Part shown: one piece after another, positions 1 to 6,095 of the stretch
Position numbering within the stretch: position 1 is the stretch's first letter
Layout: each line of letters begins with the position of its first letter
NCBI GenBank assembly: GCA_027067015.1
Contig: JAMOMS010000162.1
Location: 1-7,833, forward strand
From: Campylobacterales bacterium
Lineage (GTDB): Bacteria; Campylobacterota; Campylobacteria; Campylobacterales; Hydrogenimonadaceae
Length of the DNA stretch: 7,833 nucleotides
Direction of reading: 5' to 3'
Made by a program: the position numbers and the translations under genes
Notes under the pieces: generated by a model
Database searches by the model: none
Told to the model about the DNA's origin: nothing
Seen by the model: the letters and a program-made list of their open reading frames with translations, nothing else

Positions 1-28
1 AAAGTTAAGGGGTTATTGGGGAAGGGCG

Positions 29-52
29 GCGGTTGACACACCGGTCAACCGC
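29..52. terminator. Hairpin downstream of the ferredoxin gene, possible terminator
   Basis: The arms GCGGTTGAC (29-37) and GTCAACCGC (44-52) are perfectly complementary: a 9-bp GC-containing stem with a 6-base loop. It begins 17 bases past the ferredoxin stop codon, where a terminator is expected. Neither side has a run of T: on the minus strand the stem is followed by a C-rich stretch, on the plus strand by TATTTGAATAAGG. It is therefore not a textbook intrinsic terminator. It may end transcripts weakly, protect a 3' end, or serve converging transcripts if a plus-strand gene ends just left of the window. Bases 1-28 show no recognisable gene. Confidence 0.45.
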
Positions 53-69
53 TATTTGAATAAGGAAAA

Positions 70-354
70 TTACTCTACAACGGGCTGATGTTCTGCACGC
101 GCTTCCGCAGAGATGTCATCGCGGCAGGTTGCGCCTTCGGCGCACTCGGCCCATACAATACATCCTTCAGTGGGGCAAGCGGTCGCACACGCGGGCTCGT
201 CATGGTAACCGACACACTCGACACACTTATCGGGATAGACGTAGTAGGTCTCTTCTCCGGTGGGGTTATCCTCATCGTCAACGATCGCTTCAACGGGGCA
301 CTCGTCAATGCAGGCTCCGCAGTTGATACAGGTATCAGTAATCAGTACTGCCAT
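70..354 (-). CDS. 2[4Fe-4S] ferredoxin, FdxA/Allochromatium type
   Basis: This is a 94-residue acidic, soluble ferredoxin, a low-potential electron carrier in the cytoplasm. Cluster I is bound by CxxCxxCxxxCP (C9, C12, C15, C19). Cluster II uses C44, C47, C56 and C60, with eight residues between the second and third ligands. That loop is the mark of the Allochromatium vinosum/H. pylori FdxA class rather than clostridial ferredoxins. Epsilonproteobacterial ferredoxins of this class serve pyruvate and 2-oxoglutarate oxidoreductases, and the C. jejuni one is linked to aerotolerance; both roles here are inference. Oddly, three more cysteines follow (C65, C71, C77, spaced CX5CX5C) in a tail that continues to residue 94. 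The start is well supported: AAAGGAG lies six bases before ATG. It is downstream of metK on the same strand but has its own likely promoter. The name fdxA is plausible but not proven. Confidence 0.93.
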   Translation of the reverse strand: MAVLITDTCINCGACIDECPVEAIVDDEDNPTGEETYYVYPDKCVECVGYHDEPACATACPTEGCIVWAECAEGATCRDDISAEARAEHQPVVE

Positions 355-360
355 GTACAG

Positions 361-367
361 CTCCTTT
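361..367 (-). promoter_or_regulatory. Ribosome binding site of the ferredoxin gene
   Basis: The minus strand reads AAAGGAG, six bases ahead of the ATG at 354. It is a near-ideal Shine-Dalgarno sequence, fixes the start, and suggests strong translation. Confidence 0.8.
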
Positions 368-386
368 GTAAATTTTGGTCAGACGT

Positions 387-419
387 ACTATAACACAACA
401 TATTTAAAAAGTATTTAAA
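387..419 (-). promoter_or_regulatory. Probable sigma-70 promoter of the ferredoxin gene
   Basis: On the minus strand TATAGT (387-392) is a good -10 element, 32 bases before the ATG. No TTGACA-like -35 is present. Instead the plus strand has two copies of TATTTAAA (401-408 and 412-419), 11 bases apart, so AT tracts recur about once per helical turn upstream of the -10. Campylobacter and Helicobacter housekeeping promoters are known for periodic AT-rich signals in place of a -35 box. The ferredoxin can thus probably be transcribed independently of metK. The promoter is inferred from sequence alone. Confidence 0.5.
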
Positions 420-423
420 TGCC

Positions 424-1581
424 CTACAGACCGAGCTTTCGGCGAATCTCATCGGCCTTATCGGTTCTCTCCCATGTAAATTCCGGCAGTTCCCGTCCAA
501 AGTGGCCGTATGCGGCCGTCTTTTTATAAATGGGACGCAATAGATCCAGGGTGTCGATAATCCCTTTGGGGGTCAGATCAAAAAGCTCTTTGACGCACGC
601 TTCAATCTTTTCCTCTTCCACTTTTCCGGTTCCGTGGGTATCGACCATTATGGAGACCGGCTCCACCACGCCGATGGCGTAGGCGATTTGGATGGTCGCT
701 TTGTCGCATACCCCCGAAGCGACCAGGTTTTTGGCCACGTAGCGGGCGGCGTACGCCCCGCTTCGGTCCACTTTGGTGGGATCTTTACCGCTAAAAGCCC
801 CGCCGCCGTGGGGACAGCTTCCGCCGTAGGTATCCACAATGATCTTACGCCCCGTCAAGCCGGCATCTCCCTGCGGGCCGCCGATCACAAAACGTCCGGT
901 AGGATTGATATGATAGACAATATTTTCATCCAGCAACTCTTCGGGAATCACATCATAGATGAGCTCTTCGATAATGGCGTTTTTAAGCTTTTCGTGACTG
1001 ACATCGGGATCATGCTGGGTTGAGACCACGATGGTTTTGACTTTATGGGGTTTGCCGTCCACATACTCCACCGTTACCTGCGCTTTCCCGTCGGGGCGCA
1101 AAAAGGGCAAAGAGCCGTCTTTGCGTTTTTGGGCCAAACCCTCCGTTAAGCGGTGCGCCAGATAGATGGGAAGCGGCATCAATGTCGGTGTCTCACGGCA
1201 GGCATACCCGAACATCAACCCCTGATCGCCCGCCCCGATGGCACCGTCGGCCTGGTCCACGCCCTGGTTGATATCCGGGGACTGTTCCCCGATGCCGTTG
1301 AGCACGCCGGCGGAGCGGTAGTCAAACCCGTAAAGCGCGTCGGTATAGCCGATTTCACGCACCACTTCCCTGGCGATATCCTGCATGGGGGCGTAAGTGA
1401 CGGTCTTAAGTTCTCCCGCGATAACGCAAAAGCCGTTGGAGAGCAGTGTCTCACACGCCACGCGGGCATGGGGATCTCTTTCAATAATATAGTCGAGAAT
1501 GGCGTCACTGATCTGATCGGCCATTTTGTCGGGATGCCCTTCCGTCACCGACTCGGATGTAAACAGATAGCGTCTTGACAC
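424..1581 (-). CDS. metK: S-adenosylmethionine synthetase
   Basis: MetK makes S-adenosylmethionine from methionine and ATP, releasing phosphate and pyrophosphate; it is a cytoplasmic, normally tetrameric enzyme that supplies the cell's methyl donor. With a GTG start the protein has 385 residues, the usual family length. Visible signatures are TEGHPDK at 13-19 (catalytic H16 and metal ligand D18), GAGDQG at 116-121, and the phosphate-binding segment at 259-277 (GGGAFSGKD, then K270, R273 and Y277). All three domains are intact. I chose GTG at 1581 because AAAGGA lies five bases upstream and the protein then begins [11 protein letters not shown], as homologues do. A TTG at 1605 would add eight residues and place that Shine-Dalgarno inside the gene. 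The leader is short, and the gene is divergent from the peroxiredoxin. Confidence 0.97.
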   Translation of the reverse strand: MSRRYLFTSESVTEGHPDKMADQISDAILDYIIERDPHARVACETLLSNGFCVIAGELKTVTYAPMQDIAREVVREIGYTDALYGFDYRSAGVLNGIGEQSPDINQGVDQADGAIGAGDQGLMFGYACRETPTLMPLPIYLAHRLTEGLAQKRKDGSLPFLRPDGKAQVTVEYVDGKPHKVKTIVVSTQHDPDVSHEKLKNAIIEELIYDVIPEELLDENIVYHINPTGRFVIGGPQGDAGLTGRKIIVDTYGGSCPHGGGAFSGKDPTKVDRSGAYAARYVAKNLVASGVCDKATIQIAYAIGVVEPVSIMVDTHGTGKVEEEKIEACVKELFDLTPKGIIDTLDLLRPIYKKTAAYGHFGRELPEFTWERTDKADEIRRKLGL

Positions 1582-1586
1582 GTTTT

Positions 1587-1592
1587 TCCTTT
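1587..1592 (-). promoter_or_regulatory. Ribosome binding site that sets the metK GTG start
   Basis: The minus strand reads AAAGGA, then five bases, then GTG at 1581. No comparable site precedes the in-frame TTG at 1605. This decides the start as GTG and shortens the protein from 393 to 385 residues. Confidence 0.7.
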
Positions 1593-1622
1593 GTGTAATG
1601 ATCAAGTTTGAGGTTAAAGCGG

Positions 1623-1628
1623 ATTATA
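1623..1628 (-). promoter_or_regulatory. Probable -10 element of the metK promoter
   Basis: The minus strand reads TATAAT, a perfect -10, within the 9-mer GATATAATC. The expected transcription start, near 1615, would leave a leader of only about 35 bases before GTG, too short for a SAM riboswitch. The -35 position shows only TTAATC, part of the palindrome GATTAATC at 1646-1653. Absence of a -35 is normal for this phylum. Confidence 0.55.
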
Positions 1629-1685
1629 TCGAAATGTCCGTAAAAGATTAATCCCCGTCTGTAATGATCCTTTGACAAAAGAGTG

Positions 1686-1694
1686 TGATATAAT
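1686..1694 (+). promoter_or_regulatory. Extended -10 promoter of the peroxiredoxin gene
   Basis: The sequence TGATATAAT is a perfect extended -10 (TG, one base, TATAAT). Transcription would start near 1701, about 39 bases before the ATG. TTGACA at 1672-1677 lies only 11 bases upstream of the -10, too close to be its -35 partner. An extended -10 does not need one. Confidence 0.65.
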
Positions 1695-1726
1695 CTTTGC
1701 ACCTTAAAAGAAACAAACCACCAAAA

Positions 1727-1732
1727 AAGGAG
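1727..1732 (+). promoter_or_regulatory. Ribosome binding site of the peroxiredoxin gene
   Basis: AAGGAG, preceded by further A residues, lies seven bases before the ATG at 1740. It is a strong site and agrees with the high expression usual for AhpC-type peroxiredoxins. Confidence 0.8.
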
Positions 1733-1739
1733 ACCCATA

Positions 1740-2339
1740 ATGCTGGTTACCAAAAAAGCACCTGACTTTACCGCCAACGCGGTTCTTGGCAACAACGAGA
1801 TTGTTGACAACTTCAACCTCTACGAAAACTTCGGTGAAAAAGGCACTGTTCTTTTCTTCTATCCTCTGGACTTTACTTTTGTCTGCCCTTCCGAGATCAT
1901 TGCGTTTGATCATCGTCTTGACGAGTTCACCAGCCGCGGCATCAATGTTATCGGTGTGTCCGTAGACAGCCATTTCACCCACCTGGCATGGAAAAACACC
2001 CCGGTATCCGAAGGCGGTATCGGACAGGTACGCTACCCGCTGGTCGCCGACCTGACCAAGCAGATCGCCCGTGATTACGACGTACTTTTGGAAGATGCGG
2101 GTGTGGCCCTGCGGGGTTCTTTCCTGATTGATACCGACGGCACTATCCGCCACGCGGTCATCAACGACCTGCCCCTGGGACGCAACATCGACGAGATGCT
2201 CCGTATGATTGACGCCATGCACTTTACCAACGAACACGGTGAAGTCTGCCCCGCAGGCTGGCAAAAGGGTCAAGAGGGTATGAAAGCCGATCCCAAAGGG
2301 GTAGCCGAATACCTCGAAAAACACGCCGACGAACTCTAA
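1740..2339 (+). CDS. ahpC: Typical 2-Cys peroxiredoxin (AhpC/TsaA family)
   Basis: This 199-residue cytoplasmic enzyme reduces hydrogen peroxide, alkyl hydroperoxides and probably peroxynitrite. The peroxidatic cysteine is C49 in FTFVCPSE; the resolving cysteine is C170 in EVCPAG, the arrangement of typical 2-Cys (Prx1/AhpC) enzymes, which form a disulfide across the dimer. R125 in the ALRG segment matches the conserved active-site arginine. The segments GGIGQV (92-97) and [12 protein letters not shown] (138-149) match H. pylori AhpC/TsaA as I recall it, and length is nearly the same (198 there). It has GGIG but no C-terminal YF motif, so robustness to overoxidation is predicted. No AhpF is nearby; the H. 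pylori enzyme uses thioredoxin, and the same is likely here. The gene has its own promoter, diverges from metK and converges with dxs. No clear PerR or Fur box was found. Confidence 0.96.
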   Translation: MLVTKKAPDFTANAVLGNNEIVDNFNLYENFGEKGTVLFFYPLDFTFVCPSEIIAFDHRLDEFTSRGINVIGVSVDSHFTHLAWKNTPVSEGGIGQVRYPLVADLTKQIARDYDVLLEDAGVALRGSFLIDTDGTIRHAVINDLPLGRNIDEMLRMIDAMHFTNEHGEVCPAGWQKGQEGMKADPKGVAEYLEKHADEL

Positions 2340-2347
2340 TCGGCCCT

Positions 2348-2363
2348 TTCCCCTTTTGGGGAA
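2348..2363. terminator. Short hairpin between the converging peroxiredoxin and dxs genes
   Basis: TTCCCC (2348-2353) and GGGGAA (2358-2363) form a 6-bp stem with a TTTT loop in the 28-bp gap between the stop codons of the peroxiredoxin (plus) and dxs (minus). Its place suggests a shared bidirectional terminator. Neither side has a T run, so termination may be weak or rely on Rho or on the opposing transcription. Confidence 0.4.
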
Positions 2364-2367
2364 GCGA

Positions 2368-4206
2368 CTACAGACTCTTTACGATTCTCTCTTTTAAGCT
2401 TTTAGCATCCAATCCCAACGCCTCTTCCACTTTTTGTGTCTGACCGTGGGGGATGAACGTATCTTCATACTCAAACGAGACCAGACGGATCTTTTGCAAC
2501 ACTTCAGGGGGCAACGCCTCCATAATCGCCGTAGCCACGCCGCCGGAACGCACGCCGTCACTGAAAACAAACCAGTGCGAAAAACGCGCCGCTGTCTTGG
2601 TTAAAAGCGTCCGATCAATCGGTTTGACAAACCGCAAATCCAATAACCCAGCCCGTATACCCTCTTTTTCAAGAAGTAACCGCACCTCTTCCGCGCGCCC
2701 TACCCCGTTACCGTAACCGATAAGCAGTATCTCACCCTCATCAACCAGCCACTCCGCTTTACCTTCCTCAAAAGGCGTAGCCGGGTAGCGACCGTTTGGC
2801 AGTCCCATGGGGCCGCGAGGATAACGGAAAGCGCAGGGGCGATCATGTTTGGCGGCAAACTCGACCGCAAGCTCCAGGGTTGCGTCATCTCTGGGCGCGA
2901 ACAGTGTCATATTGGGAATGGTACGCAAAAAGGAGATATCGAAAGCCCCTTGGTGCGTCTCACCGTCCTCACCCACAATACCCGCCCGATCAATGGCGAA
3001 AGCCACGGGAAGATTCATCAACGCGATGTCGTGAATCACCTGGTCATACCCACGCTGTAAAAAGGTGGAGTAGATGGCCACAAAAGGCTTGAACCCCTCT
3101 TTGGCCAAAGGCCCCATGGAAGCCACCGCGTGTTGCTCGGCAATGCCCACATCCCAAAAACGCTCGGGAAAACGCTCCATCAACTGCTTCATGCCCGTTC
3201 CGCTGGGCATGGCGGCGGTGACACCCACGATCTTCTCGTCCACCTCTGCCAACTGGGTCAGTTTGTCACTGAAAATCTTGGTGGCGCTGGGACGATCACT
3301 CTTTTTAAGACTCTTGCCGCTCTCTTTGTCAAAAGGCCCCACGCCGTGCCAATGCTCGTAATACCCTTCGGCGATCTTATACCCTTTGCCTTTGGTGGTC
3401 TGGGCATGGACAATGACCGGTTTGCCCATGGAACGGGCAGTCTGAAAGGTTTCGACAAGCTGGGCCATGTCATGACCGTCCACGGGCCCGATATACTCCA
3501 GCCCCATCTCCTCAAAAAGGATTCCGGGGGTGATCATCCGCATCCCCTCCTCAATCCGCTTGGCCATGTAGCGGGCCGATTCGGGGAAATGTTCCAGCAT
3601 CTTTTCAGTCCGCTCTTTAAACTTCTGATAGAAGGGGCTGGCCATCGCTTGAGAGAGAATCCGGCTGATCGCCCCAATGGGTTTGGCGATGCTCATCTCG
3701 TTGTCATTGAGAATGATGATGGCAGGATATTTCCGGTCTCCCAGCTCGTTGAGCGCTTCATACACCATACCCGCGCTCATGGCCCCGTCTCCAATCATCG
3801 CCACGGGAATCCGCTTGCCCTCTTCGCCCCGCAGACGGATCGCTTTGGCCGCCCCCACGGCCAGGGAGATGGAGGTGGAGCTGTGACCGGCCACGTAGTA
3901 GTCGGCGGGAGACTCATCGGGTTTGGTATAACCGCTCAGACCGCCAAACTGCCTGAGTGTCTCAAATGCGTCCCACCGCCCCGTCAACAGTTTGTGGGCG
4001 TAACTTTGGTGACTGACATCAAACAAAAAGGGATCCTTGTCGGCGTCAAAAACATGGTGCATCGCCACAATCAGGTCTGTCGCGCCCAGGGTACTGCTAA
4101 GGTGCCCGCCGTTTCGGCTGACTACGTCCAGGATTCTTTCACGAATCCTTTGCGCCAAAGCCTCAAGTTCCTCAATATCCATTGCTTTGATCTGCTCTTT
4201 TTTCAT
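2368..4206 (-). CDS. dxs: 1-Deoxy-D-xylulose-5-phosphate synthase
   Basis: Dxs condenses pyruvate and glyceraldehyde 3-phosphate to DXP with loss of CO2, using thiamine diphosphate and Mg2+. It is the entry step of the MEP isoprenoid pathway and also feeds thiamine and pyridoxal synthesis. The 612-residue protein shows H35 in GGHLSS, H108 in AGHSS, the ThDP motif from GDG (139-141) to NDN (167-169), E357 in the conserved AEQH (356-359), and DRAGIVG (406-412) with H418. All three transketolase-like domains are complete. I chose ATG at 4206: AGGAA lies five or six bases upstream, overlapping the fliH stop codon, and the protein begins like homologues. The open frame extends 34 codons further into fliH, but that part does not resemble Dxs. 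The gap to fliH is seven bases, so expression is probably tied to the flagellar operon; no separate promoter is evident. Confidence 0.97.
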   Translation of the reverse strand: MKKEQIKAMDIEELEALAQRIRERILDVVSRNGGHLSSTLGATDLIVAMHHVFDADKDPFLFDVSHQSYAHKLLTGRWDAFETLRQFGGLSGYTKPDESPADYYVAGHSSTSISLAVGAAKAIRLRGEEGKRIPVAMIGDGAMSAGMVYEALNELGDRKYPAIIILNDNEMSIAKPIGAISRILSQAMASPFYQKFKERTEKMLEHFPESARYMAKRIEEGMRMITPGILFEEMGLEYIGPVDGHDMAQLVETFQTARSMGKPVIVHAQTTKGKGYKIAEGYYEHWHGVGPFDKESGKSLKKSDRPSATKIFSDKLTQLAEVDEKIVGVTAAMPSGTGMKQLMERFPERFWDVGIAEQHAVASMGPLAKEGFKPFVAIYSTFLQRGYDQVIHDIALMNLPVAFAIDRAGIVGEDGETHQGAFDISFLRTIPNMTLFAPRDDATLELAVEFAAKHDRPCAFRYPRGPMGLPNGRYPATPFEEGKAEWLVDEGEILLIGYGNGVGRAEEVRLLLEKEGIRAGLLDLRFVKPIDRTLLTKTAARFSHWFVFSDGVRSGGVATAIMEALPPEVLQKIRLVSFEYEDTFIPHGQTQKVEEALGLDAKSLKERIVKSL

Positions 4207-4213
4207 GGCCTTC

Positions 4214-5062
4214 CTATTTTCCTGTTCCAAAAACTGCCTCTTTAATCCGCTCAAATCGGTGCATGATGTCACCGTCGATACTGCCGACATCACTGATAAC
4301 CACCACACCGCCCGGCGAGATCACGCTATCTGGTATGATCTTGATCTTCTCCTCTTTTAGCGATTCACTGAGATAATCATAATCTTGCGGATTGACTTTG
4401 AGGGTCACGGATGAAGCCTCTTTGATCTCCCCAAGCAAAAGCCGAGTAAGCCGCAGAGCGATCTCTTGGGAGTCTTGGGTGATCTCTTTGACAATAACCT
4501 GTTTGGCCAGATCCAACGCCGTTTCGATCAGCTCCTCTTCGATTGAGTCAACCTTCTCCAGAAATTTTTGACGACTCTCTTCAAGCGCCCGCACCGACGC
4601 CTCTATTTGCCGTTGCATAGAAGCAAGCTGTTCTTCGCACGCTCTTTGCCCTTCAATACGACCGGCGGCCACACCCTCTTCAAAGACTGTTTTACGCTCC
4701 TCTTCCAACCTGCTTTCCAGCTCTTTTTCCCGTTTCTCCAGAGTCATCTGACATTTGACCAACTCATCAGAGAGCGATTCCACCCGTTTTAAAAGCTCCT
4801 CGGATAAGCCGCTGTTATCCTCTTGGGGCTCAACGGTCTGTTCCTCCTCTTTTGCCTCCTCGATATCAGATAAAGCGGGGATCTCTTCTTTTTTTCGTTC
4901 TTCTGTGCTGGACAACTCATTGAAAATATAGCGCTGAATCTTACCGTTTTCAATTTGACTCTCCTCCCCTTTTTCATCCACACCGTCAGGTACAAGCACC
5001 TTGAACTGGTATTTTTGGACGATATGCCGCTTCACTTTTTCGGGAGGAATCACCGTTTCCAT
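4214..5062 (-). CDS. fliH: Flagellar assembly protein FliH (export ATPase regulator)
   Basis: FliH forms a peripheral stator-like complex with the ATPase FliI, holding it inactive and docking it at the type III export gate beneath the C ring. The 282-residue protein has a short N-terminal segment, a very acidic low-complexity stretch (about 53-82), a coiled coil (about 86-175), and a globular C-terminal domain (about 176-282) related to the V/F-ATPase peripheral stalk. Inside the coiled coil G130, G134 and G138 form the GxxxGxxxG repeat typical of FliH. The protein is about 25 residues longer than I recall for H. pylori FliH, perhaps because of the acidic linker. ATG lies one base after the fliG stop (TAATATG); GAGGAGA is 12 bases upstream, too far for efficient initiation alone, so coupling to fliG is likely. 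Assignment rests on context plus C-terminal pattern. Confidence 0.92.
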   Translation of the reverse strand: METVIPPEKVKRHIVQKYQFKVLVPDGVDEKGEESQIENGKIQRYIFNELSSTEERKKEEIPALSDIEEAKEEEQTVEPQEDNSGLSEELLKRVESLSDELVKCQMTLEKREKELESRLEEERKTVFEEGVAAGRIEGQRACEEQLASMQRQIEASVRALEESRQKFLEKVDSIEEELIETALDLAKQVIVKEITQDSQEIALRLTRLLLGEIKEASSVTLKVNPQDYDYLSESLKEEKIKIIPDSVISPGGVVVISDVGSIDGDIMHRFERIKEAVFGTGK

Positions 5063-5063
5063 A

Positions 5064-6095
5064 TTACTCGATCATCTCCTCGGCCTCACCGATGGTCACG
5101 ACACCCTCTTCGGCCAGTTTTTGTACCACTTCAACAATTTTGCGCTGGGCGCCTTCGACCTCTTTGACCTTGACCGCGCCCATAAACTGCATCTCCTCCT
5201 CAAACGCCTCCCGCGCACGCTGGGACATATTGGACAAAAAGCGCTCTTTGAGCTCTTCGGGGGAGCTCTTTAACGCCAGCATCAGATCCTTTTTGTCCAC
5301 GGCTTTAAGGATTTCGCGGATGGCGTTGTTATCCAGGTTGACAATATCCTCAAAGGTAAACATCATCTCTTTAATGGAACTTGCCAACTGCTCATCAAGT
5401 TGCTCAATCTGCGCCAGGGTCGATTTGGCCGCTTTCTGCCCAAGCCGGTTGAAGATATCGGCGACGGCGCGGGGACCGCCCACTTCCACCTTGTAGCTGG
5501 CCAAAGACTCCAGCTTGTTCTCCAATACCGTGGAGACCCGTTTGATGATCTGGGGTGAAATATCACCCAGGTTGGCCATCCGCATGGCTACCACGGCGCG
5601 AAGATCGTCATCAAAAAAGCTCAATACCTGGGCCGCGTCGTTGGGATCCATGTGCGCGAGAATCAACGCGATGGTCTGGGGATGTTCGTTGACAATAAAA
5701 TCGGCCAACTGTTGGGGTTTGATCTTGGAGAGGAAACTAAAGCTATGACTGCCCTGCATCGACTTGGAGAGCCGCTCAATAATTTTTTTGGCCTCTTCAG
5801 GCCCCAACGCCTTGTACAAAATTTCCTTGGCATACTCCATACCGCCGGTACTTAGATACTGGTTGGATTGCAAAATGGCGTGAAACTCCTCCAAAATGGC
5901 CATGGCAATAGGACGGTCAATGGTTTTGGCCATGGCGATAAATTTGGAGATCTCGGTAATGGCCTCAATTTCCAGGTGTGCGAAGATATTGGTAGTAATA
6001 TCCTCTCCCAACTGAATCAGCAATATGGCAATCTTCTCCGCCATGGAGAGCTCCTCATACTGAGCCCGCTGTTGCGGTGTCAATTGCACCGTCAT
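5064..6095 (-). CDS. fliG: Flagellar motor switch protein FliG
   Basis: FliG is the rotor component of the flagellar C ring: its N-domain binds the FliF tail, its middle domain binds FliM, and its C-domain contacts the MotA stator to make torque and switch direction. The 343-residue length is normal. The N-domain begins with AEKIAILLIQLGE (19-31). The middle domain carries EHPQ (137-140) in the FliM-binding surface. A GGPRAVADIFN element (206-216) sits at the hinge before the C-domain, which runs from MFTFEDI to the end and retains the charged torque helix (R260, K264, D267, K268, K269, D270) and the ALK/RFLSNMS segments. The C-terminal EEMIE is short. It overlaps fliF by four bases (ATGA) and has a good AAGGAG eight bases upstream, so it can initiate well by itself, as suits a protein needed at matched stoichiometry with FliF. 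Confidence 0.97.
   Translation of the reverse strand: MTVQLTPQQRAQYEELSMAEKIAILLIQLGEDITTNIFAHLEIEAITEISKFIAMAKTIDRPIAMAILEEFHAILQSNQYLSTGGMEYAKEILYKALGPEEAKKIIERLSKSMQGSHSFSFLSKIKPQQLADFIVNEHPQTIALILAHMDPNDAAQVLSFFDDDLRAVVAMRMANLGDISPQIIKRVSTVLENKLESLASYKVEVGGPRAVADIFNRLGQKAAKSTLAQIEQLDEQLASSIKEMMFTFEDIVNLDNNAIREILKAVDKKDLMLALKSSPEELKERFLSNMSQRAREAFEEEMQFMGAVKVKEVEGAQRKIVEVVQKLAEEGVVTIGEAEEMIE

Noticed and set aside
88..393. Plus-strand open frame opposite the ferredoxin
   Set aside because: The opposite strand encodes all eight cluster cysteines with a strong ribosome binding site, and this frame shows no motif.
1582..1605. A metK start at TTG 1605
   Set aside because: It would place the clear AAAGGA site inside the gene and add eight residues not typical of MetK; GTG at 1581 fits better.
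1582..1622. SAM riboswitch ahead of metK
   Set aside because: The predicted leader is about 35 bases, with no room for any known SAM-binding fold and no stem structure seen.
1672..1677. TTGACA as the -35 box of the peroxiredoxin promoter
   Set aside because: The spacer to TATAAT is only 11 bases, well short of the usual 16-18.
1704..2324. A 206-codon minus-strand open frame opposite the peroxiredoxin
   Set aside because: It mirrors a well-conserved gene and gives no recognisable family. It would also run through the peroxiredoxin promoter.
3130..4245. A 371-codon plus-strand open frame opposite dxs
   Set aside because: It lies antisense to a clearly functional dxs, and its product is low in recognisable motifs. 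Its length is a side effect of codon bias in the dxs strand.
4207..4308. A longer dxs starting at 4308, within fliH
   Set aside because: The added 34 residues do not look like Dxs and overlap the conserved end of FliH; the ATG at 4206 has its own Shine-Dalgarno.
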